Position numbers and translations under genes: made by a program | The notes under the pieces: model-generated | Database searches by the model: none | What the model was told of the DNA's origin: nothing | Seen by the model: only the letters and a program-made list of their open reading frames with translations | Part shown: piece after piece, positions 1 through 9,026 of the stretch | Layout of the letters: every line of letters begins with the position of its first letter | Numbering within the stretch: the stretch's first letter is position 1 | Source of the DNA: JAIBJN01 sp963811635 | GTDB taxonomy: Bacteria > Actinomycetota > Thermoleophilia > Gaiellales > Gaiellaceae | Length of the DNA stretch: 64,000 bases | Direction: 5' to 3' | NCBI GenBank assembly: GCA_963811635.1 | Contig: CAWESB010000025.1 | Coordinates: 1 to 64,000 of the forward strand

Positions 1-1331
1 CTCCGGCCCAGCTCGAGGGATACCGCCGCGGCGAGCTGCTCAACCGCCTCGTCGGGGACGTGGACGCGCTGCAGGGCCTCTATCCGCGCGGCGTCGGCCC
101 GCCGCTGGTCGCCGTCGTCGCCGGCGCGGCGGCGGTTGTCGCGACGGCGACCGTCCTCCCGGCCGCGGCCGCGATCCTCGCCGCGGGGCTGCTCGTCGGC
201 GGGGTGGCCGCGCCGCTCCTCGCCTGGTCGCTCGCCCGCTCGTCCGCCCGCCGGCAGGCCGCCGCGCGCGGCGAGCTGACCGCCGAGCTGGTGGAGCTCC
301 TGCGCGGCGCGCCCGAGCTCGTCGTCTACGGCCGGGAGGATGAGGCGATCGCGCGCGTCCGCGCCGCCGACGCCGAGCTCGTGCGGCTCGGGCGGCGCGA
401 CGCGCTCGCGGCCGGGGCGGCGGACGCGCTCATGATCGTCGTCGCCGGCGCGACCGTGGCCGGGGTGCTCGCGGTGACCGTCGACGCCCATGCTGCGGGC
501 GCCCTCGACCGCGTCCTCGTGGCGACGCTCGCCCTGCTCGCGCTCGCGTCGTTCGACGCGGTCATCCCGCTCCCGGGCGCCGCACGCGAGCTCTCGGGCG
601 TGCTCGCGGCCGGGCGGCGCGTCCTCGAGACCGTGGAGCGCGAGCCGCTGGTGCGTGACGCCGCGGATCCGCGTCCGCGGCCCTCCGCTCGGGCACCCGT
701 CGCCCTCGAGGGCGTCACCGCTCGCTACGGCGCCGAGGAGCCCGTCCTGCGCGACTTCGACCTGCGGCTCGAGCCGGGACGGCGCGTCGCTCTGGTCGGC
801 CCCAGCGGCGTCGGCAAGACCACGGTGCTCAACCTCCTGCTGCGCTTCCTCGACCCGGCGGCCGGCCGGGTCACCATCGGCGGGCACGACCTACGGGAGT
901 ACCGCCAGGAGGACGTGCGCGCGACCTTCGCCCTCGCCGGTCAGGACGCGCACCTGTTCGACTCGACCATCCGCGAGAACCTCCGTCTCGCGCGACCGGG
1001 CGTCGGGGACGCCGAGCTCTGGGCCGCCCTCCAGCGAGCGCGGCTAGGGGAGTGGGTGGCCTCGCTCCCGGCCGGCCTGGACACGCAGGTCGGGGAGGAG
1101 GGAACGATGCTCTCCGGCGGCCAGCGCCAGCGGCTCGTGCTCGCACGCGCCCTCCTCGCAGGCGCTCCTGTTCTGCTGCTCGACGAGCCGACCGCCCACC
1201 TCGACCCGGCCACCGCGGAGGCGCTGATGGAGGACGTCCTGGACGCGGCGGCCGAGAAGACCGTGCTGCTCGTCACCCACCGCCCGGAAGGGCTCGAGCG
1301 GATGGACGAGATCGTCGCGCTGCCCGGCTAG
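1..1331 (+). CDS. cydC: Thiol reductant ABC exporter subunit CydC, 5' end cut by window
   Basis: The reading frame is open from the first bases, so the start codon and most of the membrane domain lie upstream of the window. The early part contains the 'RRGELLNRLVGDVDALQ' pattern typical of the CydC transmembrane domain. The ATPase domain follows with Walker A GPSGVGKT near 798-821, signature LSGGQRQR near 1111-1134 and Walker B LLLDEPTAHLD near 1171-1203. CydCD exports cysteine or glutathione and is needed for cytochrome bd assembly. cydD would be expected upstream. The stop overlaps the convergent aldo/keto reductase gene by 4 nt. Another ABC exporter half is possible, but the N-terminal pattern favours CydC. 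Confidence 0.85.
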   Translation, partial: PAQLEGYRRGELLNRLVGDVDALQGLYPRGVGPPLVAVVAGAAAVVATATVLPAAAAILAAGLLVGGVAAPLLAWSLARSSARRQAAARGELTAELVELLRGAPELVVYGREDEAIARVRAADAELVRLGRRDALAAGAADALMIVVAGATVAGVLAVTVDAHAAGALDRVLVATLALLALASFDAVIPLPGAARELSGVLAAGRRVLETVEREPLVRDAADPRPRPSARAPVALEGVTARYGAEEPVLRDFDLRLEPGRRVALVGPSGVGKTTVLNLLLRFLDPAAGRVTIGGHDLREYRQEDVRATFALAGQDAHLFDSTIRENLRLARPGVGDAELWAALQRARLGEWVASLPAGLDTQVGEEGTMLSGGQRQRLVLARALLAGAPVLLLDEPTAHLDPATAEALMEDVLDAAAEKTVLLVTHRPEGLERMDEIVALPG

Positions 1332-2357
1332 CTCTCGCTCGAGCCGGCCCAGATGTTGATGCCGCTGTCGGTCGCGTAGCGGTCGATCTCCTCGAGCTCG
1401 CCCTCCGTGAGCTCGAGGTTGTCGAGCGCGGCCACGTTCTCTTCCAGCTGCTCGACGCTGCTCGCGCCGATCAGCGTCGACGTGATGCGCGCATCGCGCA
1501 GCGTCCAGGCGAGTGCCATCTGCGCGAGCGTCTGGCCGCGGCGGTTCGCGATCTCGTTCAGCGCCCGGATCTTGTCGAGCGCTTCGTCGGTCAGCAGTTC
1601 GCGGGAGAGGGAGCCGTCCGCGCGCGTCGCGCGCGAGCCTTCGGGGATCCCGTCGAGGTACTTGTCGGTGAGCATTCCCTGCGCGAGCGGCGAGAATGTG
1701 ATCGCGCCGATGCCCTCCTCGCCGAGCACGTCGAGCAGGTCGGGCTCGATCCAGCGGTTGAGCATGGAGTACGAAGGCTGGTGGATGAGGAGCCGGACAC
1801 CCATCTCGCGCAGGATCGCCGCCGCCTCCGCGGTCTTCTCGGCGGAGTAGGAGGAGATGCCGACGTAGAGCGCCTTGCCCTGGCTGATCGCCGAGGCGAG
1901 CGCGCCCATCGTCTCCTCGAGGGGCGTGTCGGGGTCGAAGCGGTGCGAGTAGAAGATGTCGACGTAGTCGAGCCCCATGCGGCGCAGGCTCTGGTCGAGG
2001 CTGGCATGCAGGTACTTGCGCGAGCCCCACTGGCCGTACGGCCCCGGCCACATGTCGTAGCCGGCCTTCGTCGAGATGACGAGCTCGTCGCGGTAGCGGG
2101 GCCAGGTCGCTCGCCAGCAGCCGGCCGAAGTTCTCCTCGGCCGAGCCGTACGGCGGGCCGTAGTTGTTGGCCAGGTCGAAGTGGGTGATCCCGAGGTCGA
2201 ACGCGCGGCGCACGATCGCCCGGCTCGTCTCCAGCGGGCGGTCGTTCCCGAAGTTCCACCAGAGGCCAAGGGAGACCGCCGGCAGGTCCAGGCCGCTCCT
2301 GCCGCAGCGGCGGTAGAGCATGCGGTCGTAGCGGTCCTCGGCGGGGACGTAGGTCAT
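1328..2357 (-). pseudogene. Aldo/keto reductase (YghZ/Kv-beta type), frameshifted
   Basis: Two minus-strand frames together make one full-length NADPH-dependent aldo/keto reductase of about 343 residues. The N-terminal piece starts at ATG 2357 behind an AGGAGG site and carries LGLWWNFGND, the catalytic-type FDLANNYGPPYGSAEENFG and FGRLLASDLA. The C-terminal piece resumes with YRDELVISTKAGYDMWPG and runs to IWAGSSES. One extra base near 2094-2102 separates them. The family reduces small aldehydes such as L-glyceraldehyde-3-phosphate. Both halves are well conserved, so this is either a very recent mutation or a sequence error. It is divergent from korA with 41 bp between the start codons. Confidence 0.8.
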
Positions 2358-2382
2358 TGGCGCGGCCCTCCTGCGAGTGCGG

Positions 2383-2399
2383 TATACCTGATCTACACA
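2383..2399 (+). promoter_or_regulatory. Candidate -10 element for leaderless korA
   Basis: TATACC at 2383-2388 lies 10 bp before the korA ATG at 2399, and there is no Shine-Dalgarno sequence between them. This spacing would start the transcript at or within a few bases of the start codon, as is common in actinobacteria. No convincing -35 is seen. Confidence 0.4.
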
Positions 2400-4234
2400 T
2401 GGCGAAGCCTGTGGAGCAGCGCGACCGGGTCGTCATCCGATTCGCGGGCGACTCCGGCGACGGCATGCAGCTCACGGGCGGGCGCTTCGCGAGCGAGACC
2501 GCGCTCCTCGGCAACGACCTCTCCACGCTGCCGGACTTCCCGGCCGAGATCCGCGCCCCCGCCGGCTCGCTGCCTGGCGTCTCGGGCTTCCAGATCCACT
2601 TCTCCGACCACGACATCCTCACGCCCGGAGACGCGCCGGACGTGCTCGTGGCCATGAACCCCGCGGCCCTGAAGACGAACCTGAAGAGCCTTCCGAACGG
2701 CGCGACGATCATCGTCAACACGGATGCGTTCAACGAACGAAACCTCCAGAAGGCCGCCTACGCCGCGAACCCGCTCGAGGACGGCTCGCTCGACGAGTAC
2801 CGCGTCCAGCGGGTGCCGCTGACGTCGCTCACGATCGAGGCGCTGAAGGAGTTCGAAGTCTCGAAGCGGGAGGCGGAGCGGTCGAAGAACATGTTCGCAC
2901 TCGGGCTCATGTCCTGGCTCTACAGCCGACCGACCGAGAGCACGATCACGTTCCTCGAGCGGAAGTTCGCCAAGAGCCCCGAGATCGCGGCCGCCAACGT
3001 CAAGGCGTTCCGCGCCGGCTACGCCTTCGGCGAGACGACCGAGGAGTTCGCGGTCCAGTACGAGGTGCGCCCGGCGAGCCTTGCGCCGGGCACCTACCGC
3101 AACGTCACCGGCAACCAGGCGCTCGCCATGGGCCTCGTGGCGGCGAGCGTCCAGAGCAAGCTGCCGCTCTTCCTCGGCGCCTATCCGATCACGCCCGCCT
3201 CCGGGATCCTCGAGGAGCTGGCGCGGCACAAGAACTTCGGCGTTCGCACCTTCCAGGCGGAGGACGAGATCGCCGCGGTCGGCGCCGCGCTGGGCGCGTC
3301 CTTCGGCGGCGCGCTCGGGGTCTCGACGTCGAGCGGCCCGGGGGTCGTCCTCAAGGCCGAGACCGTCGGGCTTGCGGTCGCGCTCGAGCTGCCCCTCGTC
3401 ATCCTCGACATCCAGCGGGCCGGACCGTCGACAGGGATGCCGACGAAGCCGGAGCAGGCCGACCTGCTCATGGTCATGTTCGGGCGGAACGCCGAGTCGC
3501 CGGTCCCGGTGCTCGCCGCGTCGACTCCCGGCCATTGCTTCGAGATGGCGATCGAGGCCGCGCGCATCGCGCTCAAGTACCGCACGCCGGTGTTTCTGCT
3601 CTCCGACGCCTACCTCGCCAACGGCTCCGAGCCGTGGCTCGTCCCGGATGCCGCCGACCTGCCCGACATCTCGCTCGAGTTCGCCACCGAGCCCAACGAC
3701 GGCGACCGCTTCCTCCCGTACGTGCGCGACGACCGCACGCTCGCCCGCCAGTGGGCGCTCCCGGGGACGCCCGGCCTCGAGCACCGGATCGGCGGGCTGG
3801 AGAAGGAGGAGCGCACGGGCAACATCTCCTACGAGGCCGACAACCACGACCTCATGGTCCGGATCCGGGCGCGCAAGGTCGCAGGGATCGCCGCCGACAT
3901 CCCCGAGCTCACGGTCGACCACCAGGAGGGCGCGAACCTGCTCGTCCTCGGCTGGGGCGGCACGCACGGGCCGATCGCGGCCGGCGTGCGCCGCGCCCGC
4001 GAGGAGGGCCACAGGGTCGCCCACGCCCACCTCGCGTACCTGAACCCGTTCCCGCGGAACCTGGGCGACATCCTGCGCTCCTACGAGCACGTGCTCGTCC
4101 CCGAGATGAACCTCGGCCAGCTGCTCAAGCTCGTCCGCGCCGAGTACCTCGTCGACGCGGTCGGCTACAACCGGGTGCGCGGCGTCCCCTTCACCTCGGC
4201 GGAGCTCGCCGACGCGATCGGACAGCTGGCATGA
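2399..4234 (+). CDS. korA: 2-oxoacid:ferredoxin oxidoreductase, gamma-alpha fusion subunit
   Basis: A 611-residue subunit of the 2-oxoglutarate (2-oxoacid):ferredoxin oxidoreductase, which makes acyl-CoA and reduced ferredoxin or runs in reverse for CO2 fixation. The N-terminal 190 residues are the gamma domain (RFAGDSGDGMQLTG). The alpha domain follows from about residue 230 with GAYPITPASGI and FQAEDEIAAVGAALGASFGG, then TSSGPGV and QRAGPSTGMPTK. The C-terminal domain (ANLLVLGWGGTHG) precedes a short tail. ATG 2399 is chosen because the 14 residues before it are not family-like. The gene overlaps korB by 4 nt (ATGA). This actinobacterial type is usually oxygen tolerant; the preferred 2-oxoacid cannot be read from sequence alone. 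Confidence 0.93.
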   Translation: MAKPVEQRDRVVIRFAGDSGDGMQLTGGRFASETALLGNDLSTLPDFPAEIRAPAGSLPGVSGFQIHFSDHDILTPGDAPDVLVAMNPAALKTNLKSLPNGATIIVNTDAFNERNLQKAAYAANPLEDGSLDEYRVQRVPLTSLTIEALKEFEVSKREAERSKNMFALGLMSWLYSRPTESTITFLERKFAKSPEIAAANVKAFRAGYAFGETTEEFAVQYEVRPASLAPGTYRNVTGNQALAMGLVAASVQSKLPLFLGAYPITPASGILEELARHKNFGVRTFQAEDEIAAVGAALGASFGGALGVSTSSGPGVVLKAETVGLAVALELPLVILDIQRAGPSTGMPTKPEQADLLMVMFGRNAESPVPVLAASTPGHCFEMAIEAARIALKYRTPVFLLSDAYLANGSEPWLVPDAADLPDISLEFATEPNDGDRFLPYVRDDRTLARQWALPGTPGLEHRIGGLEKEERTGNISYEADNHDLMVRIRARKVAGIAADIPELTVDHQEGANLLVLGWGGTHGPIAAGVRRAREEGHRVAHAHLAYLNPFPRNLGDILRSYEHVLVPEMNLGQLLKLVRAEYLVDAVGYNRVRGVPFTSAELADAIGQLA

Positions 4235-5238
4235 CGGAGCTCCCGGTCCTCAACGCGAAGGACTTCAAGTCGGACCAGGAGGTCCGCTGGTGCCCGGGCT
4301 GTGGCGACTACGCCATCCTGGCCGCGATGCAAGGGTTCCTCCCGGAGCTCGGCGTCCCGCGCGAGCGGCTCGTCTTCATCTCCGGGATCGGGTGTGCCGC
4401 GCGCTTCCCCTACTACGTGAACGCATACGGGCTGCACTCGATCCACGGGCGCGCGGCCGCGATCGCGACGGGGCTCGCGGCCTCGCGGCGCGACCTCTCG
4501 GTCTGGGTCGTCTCGGGCGACGGCGACGCACTCTCGATCGGCGGCAACCACTTCCTGCACGCCCTGCGGCGGAACGTGAACATCACCATCCTCCTCTTCA
4601 ACAACCAGGTCTACGGGCTGACGAAGGGCCAGTACTCGCCGACCAGCCCGCTCGGCCAGGTGACCGGCCCGACGCCGATGGGCTCCATCGACTGGCCGCT
4701 CAACCCGATCTCGGTCGCGCTCGGGGCGGAGGCGACATTCGTGGCGCGCTCCATCGACACCGACCGCGCGCACATGACCGAGACGCTCCACGCGGCGAGC
4801 GAGCACCGGGGCGCGGCGTTCGTCGAGATCCTCCAGAACTGCAACGTCTACAACGACGGCGCCTTCGACCATGTGCGCGACGAGAAGGACAACCGGATCG
4901 TGCTCGAGCACGGCGCGCCCATCCGCTTCGGCGCCGAGCGGGAGCAGGGAGTGCAGCTCCGCCCGGACGGCTCCGTCGAGATCGTGGACGTCGCCGACGT
5001 GGGCGAGGAGGCGCTCCTCGTCCACGACGCCCACGCCGAGGGCGCGGCGATCGCCTTCACCCTGGGGCGGCTCGGCTATCCCCTTCCGGGGCCGCTGCCG
5101 ATCGGCGTCTTCCGGGACGTCGAGCGCCCGGTGTACGACGAGCTCATGGCCGCGCAGCTCGAAGAGGCCCGCCGCGAGAAGGGCGACGGCGACCTCGACG
5201 CCTTGCTGCACGCGGGCGACACCTGGCAGATCGCCTGA
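4231..5238 (+). CDS. korB: 2-oxoacid:ferredoxin oxidoreductase, beta (TPP) subunit
   Basis: A 335-residue thiamine-pyrophosphate-binding partner of the preceding gene. The N-terminal WCPGCGDYAIL segment holds the CxxC pair used for an Fe-S cluster. SGDGDALSIGGNH and NNQVYGLTKGQYSP form the TPP/Mg binding site. EILQNCNVYND is a typical late motif with another conserved Cys. No separate ferredoxin-domain (delta) subunit is seen, which fits the two-subunit Kor type. The start codon overlaps the korA stop, so the two are translationally coupled. Confidence 0.93.
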   Translation: MTELPVLNAKDFKSDQEVRWCPGCGDYAILAAMQGFLPELGVPRERLVFISGIGCAARFPYYVNAYGLHSIHGRAAAIATGLAASRRDLSVWVVSGDGDALSIGGNHFLHALRRNVNITILLFNNQVYGLTKGQYSPTSPLGQVTGPTPMGSIDWPLNPISVALGAEATFVARSIDTDRAHMTETLHAASEHRGAAFVEILQNCNVYNDGAFDHVRDEKDNRIVLEHGAPIRFGAEREQGVQLRPDGSVEIVDVADVGEEALLVHDAHAEGAAIAFTLGRLGYPLPGPLPIGVFRDVERPVYDELMAAQLEEARREKGDGDLDALLHAGDTWQIA

Positions 5239-5283
5239 CGCTCGCTTTCCAAGCGGGTCCGCGGCATCTACAATTCGGCCGCC

Positions 5284-6001
5284 GTGGAAGGTCGGGCACC
5301 GCTTTCGACGTCGCTTCGCGTCGCGATCGCCGCAACCGCGATCGCGCTGATTGCGCTGGCGGTCGCGCCCCCGGCGGCGGCGAGGACCGCGCCGTCGCGC
5401 GCCGACGCCACGGTCGCATCGAGCCTGGCCGAGCAGGCCGGCCTGCAGCCGCCAGGGCGTGCTGGCGCTGCAGCGGAGGCTCGCCGCGCTCGGCTACCTC
5501 TCCGAGAACGGCATCGACGGCTGCTACGGCCCGCAGACCTACTCGGCCGTGATCGCCTTCCAGAAGTGGGAGCTGCTCCCCCGGGACGGCATCGCCGGAC
5601 CGGTGACCCGTTCGGCGCTCGGCACGGCGAAGCGGCCCACGCCACGAACGGCGGGGACGGGCGCGTGGGTCGAGATCCTCCTCGACCGTCAGGTGCTGCT
5701 CCTCATCCGCGCCGGCCGAGTCGAGCGGGTCAGCCACGTGTCGACCGGGCGCAAGGGGTTCGCGACGCCGCGGGGCAAGTACGCGGTGCGGCTGAAGATG
5801 CGCCGGTCCTGGTCGAAGCAGTACAAGGTCTGGCTCCCGTGGGCGAGCTACTTCGTGCGCGGGATCGCCATCCACCAGTCGGACGTCGTGCCCGTCCGGC
5901 CGGTCTCGCACGGATGCGTGCGCGTGACCCGCTATGACGCCGCCTGGCTCTACCGGCGGACGCCGGTGGGCATGCGCGTCCGGGTCATCGCGCGCACCTG
6001 A
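5284..6001 (+). pseudogene. L,D-transpeptidase with peptidoglycan-binding domain, frameshifted
   Basis: A GTG at 5284 opens a signal peptide (hydrophobic VAIAATAIALIALAVAPPA, then AAA) that leads into the wrong frame near 5444-5456, where one base is surplus. From there a second frame encodes a PG_binding_1 domain (VLALQRRLAALGYL, DGCYGPQTYSAVIAFQK) and a YkuD catalytic domain ending in IHQSDVVPVRPVSHGCVRV, which has the catalytic His and the SHGC nucleophile. Such secreted enzymes form 3-3 crosslinks or attach proteins to peptidoglycan. All functional parts are intact apart from the shift, so a sequence error or very recent lesion is likely. Confidence 0.8.
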
Positions 6002-6029
6002 GCCGAGGCACGACGCGACTGCGGGTCAC

Positions 6030-6046
6030 CTTTAGTGGCACTAAAG
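6030..6046. promoter_or_regulatory. Palindromic operator CTTTAGTG-G-CACTAAAG
   Basis: A perfect inverted repeat with 8-bp arms around one central G lies 63 bp before the start of the XRE-cupin regulator. TTTAGTGnCACTAAA-like sites are a known operator style for XRE-cupin repressors, so autoregulation is a reasonable inference. Confidence 0.6.
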
Positions 6047-6108
6047 TGGAGCGCCACGGCTGTCAACCAGGGCGCTAGGCTTGGCCCCTGTCCTCGAAGC
6101 TGGCCACC

Positions 6109-6678
6109 GTGACCCCGATCGGCGAGCGCCTTCGCGGCCTTCGCCACGAACGGGGCATGACCATGGCGGCCCTGGCCAAGGCAACCGGCCTGACCAGCGG
6201 CTTCCTCAGCCAGCTGGAGCGCGACCTGACCTCGGTCTCGCTCTCCTCGCTGGCCCGGATCTGCGCCGCGCTCGACGTTCGCTTCGGCGACGTGCTCGAC
6301 GACGCCCCGACCGGTGCCGTGATCCGGCGTGAGGACGCCAAGGTCTGGACCGCGGTGGGAGCCCACGAGGACGTGCTCCTCAGCTCCCGCGACGAGCACC
6401 GCTTCCATTTGATGGAGTCGCGGATCCCGCCGAGCGCCGGGGCAGGCGACGAGCTCTACACCTTCCCGGCCGACGTCGAGCTCGTCTACGTCCTCGCCGG
6501 GACTCTCGAGCTCCGGGTCAGCGGCAGGCTCTTCCGGGTCGACTCGGGCGACACCGTGACCTACTCGCCCCGCGAGCCGCACACGTGGCGGAACCCGTCG
6601 GAGGACGACGAGGCCGTCGTCCTCTGGTTCTCGGTCCCGAACCCGCACTCATCCGGGCGCGACGACGAGCCCGTCTAG
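6109..6678 (+). CDS. XRE-family regulator with C-terminal cupin domain
   Basis: A 189-residue transcription factor. Residues 1-65 form a helix-turn-helix (IGERLRGLRHERGMTMAALA, then TSGFLSQLERDLTSVSLSSL). Residues 90-180 form a small cupin barrel (ELVYVLAGTLELRV, FRVDSGDTVTYSPREPHTWRN) that should bind a small-molecule effector. Relatives such as PuuR control amine, amino-acid or sulfur metabolism genes. The GTG start at 6109 follows a perfect palindrome at 6030-6046. The 3' end overlaps the convergent membrane-protein gene by 30 nt. No target gene is evident next to it. Confidence 0.88.
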   Translation: MTPIGERLRGLRHERGMTMAALAKATGLTSGFLSQLERDLTSVSLSSLARICAALDVRFGDVLDDAPTGAVIRREDAKVWTAVGAHEDVLLSSRDEHRFHLMESRIPPSAGAGDELYTFPADVELVYVLAGTLELRVSGRLFRVDSGDTVTYSPREPHTWRNPSEDDEAVVLWFSVPNPHSSGRDDEPV

Positions 6679-8634
6679 CCGCAGCCCTTCGGGCGGGGCG
6701 GTGGGGAGGAGCTCGGGGACCTCGAGGACGACCGCGTGCCAGCGCTCGCCCTCCAGCTGGGCGGCGAGCGTCGCCCTGTCGGCCACGACCGAGCGGTCGA
6801 CGATCTCCCCGTCGACCCAGAGCGTCGCCGGGGTCTCCGCGATCGCGCTCACCGCGAGGCGGAGCGCGCCCGTGCCGTAGATCCAGAACGGCGCCTGGCG
6901 CTCGTCCATCACCTTGCCGTTCCAGCCCTCGCAGAAGAGCGGCGTTGCCCGGTCGGGCTCCGGGACGGGGGCGCCGAGGCCGCCGTCGGCTGAGCGGGTG
7001 AAAAGGGTCACCTGCCCGCCGCGGGCCGCGGGCGAGAAGCGGTGCTCGAGGAGGCCCTGCCAGCCGAACCAGGCGCCGGGAACTTCCCCCTGCGCGTACA
7101 TGCCCGCGTGGAAGGTGACGTAGCGAATCCCGATCTCCCTCAGCGTCAGCTCGTCGCCGGGGAGCCACACCCCGCAGGAGAGGCGGTTGCGCAGGAAGTA
7201 GAAGTCGTACGGCGCACGTGGGACGAGCGTGGAGTACCCGCCCGGGCGCTCCCGCGCTCCCTGGAGCTGGTAGTAGTCGTAGACGCTGCCGTAGTGGATG
7301 CCGGGCTCGAACAGCGGGAGCTCCAGCACCCGACCTGAGGGCTCGTCGCGCAACGCCGCGTAGGCCTTGTTCCCCGGGTCGTCCGCGGCGGCCCCGAGCG
7401 GGAAGACGAGCAGGTCGGCGGCGACCAGCGCGAGCAGCGCCGCGGCGGCCCAGGCACCGCGGCGTCCCGACGCGGCGAGGATGCGCGCGACCGCCACCGC
7501 CGCGAGCGCGGCGAGCGCGAGGTCGGCGATCGGCATCAGCCGCCCGGGCACGCGGGGGAAGCGCAGCGGAGGGAATACGTCCCAGAGCCACCCGTAGAGC
7601 GGCAGGTGCGTCCCGAGCGCAAGCACGAGCGGCGCCACTGCCGCCGTCGCGAGAAGGATCGAGAGCCCGCGCTGCCGCTGCTGCCACAGGAAGACGGCGC
7701 CGGCCGCCGCGAGCACGGGCAGGAGCCAGCCGACGTAGACGAAGCGCTCGGGCTCGGCCGGGAGCCAGCGGCTGACGAGATCGGCCCAGCCCGCCGAGAA
7801 CTCGCCGACCTCCTGAAGCGACCGCCCCTGACTCTCGGCCGAGTCCCGCACGATCGTCAGGTGGATCGCGAGCCCCGTGCCGACTGCCGCGAGGAGTCCC
7901 GCCGCCGTCCAGGCCCCCGCCACCGGCGCCGGGCGGACTGCCATGTACACGGCCACGAACGGAATCGCACCGAGCGCCAGGTGCAGCTGGCCCGAGAGCG
8001 GGATCGAGACGAGGGCGACGGCGGCCAGCGCGCCCCACACGTTCGCGGCCCGCCCGCGCTCGGCCGCGCGGGAGCGCTCGTAGGCGAAGAGCGCGAGGGG
8101 AAGGAGGACGGCGATCCAGCCGAGAAGGTGGGTGCCGCTCTGGCTGAGCCGGTACGGGGCGACGGCGAACGCCAGGCCGCCGATCGCAGCAGCGGCGGGC
8201 GGCATTTCCAGCAGGCGCAGCCAGCCGTAGGTGAGGAGCCCGGCCGCCACGATGGTCGCGAACAGGAGCACGTTCCACGCGACGACCGGGCTGAACGCGG
8301 CGTCGAGCGGCCAGAAGGCGAAGCCGAAGGGCCAGCCGGCGAGGACGACCTGCGGGTCGACGAGCGGCTGGAAGCTGTAGGGGTCGATCCAGGGCGACGC
8401 GCCCCGCCCGAGCTGGTGGCCCACGAGCCAGAAGCGGTAGACCGCCTGCAGGTGGTCGCCCGCGAGCGGCTCCCCGTCCCCGTCGCCGCCGTCCGCGATG
8501 AAGTCGCTCCAGAAGGAGAGGCTCGCCGGGAGCGTGGCGACGAACGCCGCGCCGAGGTAGAGCGCTACGAGAGCGAGCGCGCGGCTTCGACGAGCATGTC
8601 GAAGTCGGATACCTCGGAAGCGCCGTACCGCCAT
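6649..8634 (-). CDS. Large polytopic membrane protein, GT-C/YfhO-like
   Basis: A 661-residue protein with a first membrane helix at about residues 18-38, an outside loop (GDHLQAVYRFWLVGHQL), many further hydrophobic helices up to about residue 420, and a soluble C-terminal region. This arrangement resembles GT-C fold glycosyltransferases and YfhO-type proteins that use polyprenyl-linked sugars, but no catalytic motif is certain, so the function is not assigned. The annotated ATG lies 70 nt inside the upstream peroxiredoxin gene; no better start is seen without losing the first helix. It is the last gene of the ybdK-peroxiredoxin string. Confidence 0.65.
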   Translation of the reverse strand: MAVRRFRGIRLRHARRSRALALVALYLGAAFVATLPASLSFWSDFIADGGDGDGEPLAGDHLQAVYRFWLVGHQLGRGASPWIDPYSFQPLVDPQVVLAGWPFGFAFWPLDAAFSPVVAWNVLLFATIVAAGLLTYGWLRLLEMPPAAAAIGGLAFAVAPYRLSQSGTHLLGWIAVLLPLALFAYERSRAAERGRAANVWGALAAVALVSIPLSGQLHLALGAIPFVAVYMAVRPAPVAGAWTAAGLLAAVGTGLAIHLTIVRDSAESQGRSLQEVGEFSAGWADLVSRWLPAEPERFVYVGWLLPVLAAAGAVFLWQQRQRGLSILLATAAVAPLVLALGTHLPLYGWLWDVFPPLRFPRVPGRLMPIADLALAALAAVAVARILAASGRRGAWAAAALLALVAADLLVFPLGAAADDPGNKAYAALRDEPSGRVLELPLFEPGIHYGSVYDYYQLQGARERPGGYSTLVPRAPYDFYFLRNRLSCGVWLPGDELTLREIGIRYVTFHAGMYAQGEVPGAWFGWQGLLEHRFSPAARGGQVTLFTRSADGGLGAPVPEPDRATPLFCEGWNGKVMDERQAPFWIYGTGALRLAVSAIAETPATLWVDGEIVDRSVVADRATLAAQLEGERWHAVVLEVPELLPTAPPEGLRLDGLVVAPG

Positions 8635-9026
8635 GCGCCGCGGATGATGCCGTTTCCGTCCACCACGAAGGCGGCTCGTCGCGCCACGTCGGGCAGTCCG
8701 CGGAACTCCTGGGTGATGCCGAGCGCCCGCACCGCGTCCCCCGTCCAGTCCGACAGGAGGGGTACCTCGATGTCGAGCGCCTGTGTCCAGGCGACGTGCG
8801 ACCAGGGGCTGTCGCGGGAGATCCCGTAGGGGGCGACGCCGGTAGCCAGCAGCTCGTCGCGGCGCGCGTTCAGCTCCGAGAGCTCGTTCGTGCAGGTGCT
8901 GGACCAGTCGAACAGGTACGAGAGAAGCAGGTACGGCGACTCGGCGGCGAGCTCGCCCAGGCCGACCGTCTCGGACGTCGAGCGCCAGACCTGGACGTCC
9001 GGGACCGCGTCGCCGACGTCGATCAC
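8565..9026 (-). CDS. Peroxiredoxin, AhpC/TSA family
   Basis: A 153-residue thioredoxin-fold peroxidase starting at GTG 9026, which overlaps the ybdK stop by 4 nt. The likely peroxidatic cysteine is in FDWSSTCTNEL near residue 40, followed by YGISRDSPWSHVAW. It ends soon after the VDGNGIIRGAWRYG strand, as in AhpE/BCP-like enzymes. The usual PxxxTxxC is altered (no proline), so the subclass is uncertain. Coupling with a glutamate-cysteine-ligase-like gene suggests a thiol/redox defence unit. Confidence 0.82.
   Translation of the reverse strand: MIDVGDAVPDVQVWRSTSETVGLGELAAESPYLLLSYLFDWSSTCTNELSELNARRDELLATGVAPYGISRDSPWSHVAWTQALDIEVPLLSDWTGDAVRALGITQEFRGLPDVARRAAFVVDGNGIIRGAWRYGASEVSDFDMLVEAARSLS

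Noticed and set aside
2393..4090. Long minus-strand open frame opposite korA
   Set aside because: It is a shadow frame of a GC-rich gene; the amino-acid composition (Arg/Asp/Val-rich) has no family features.
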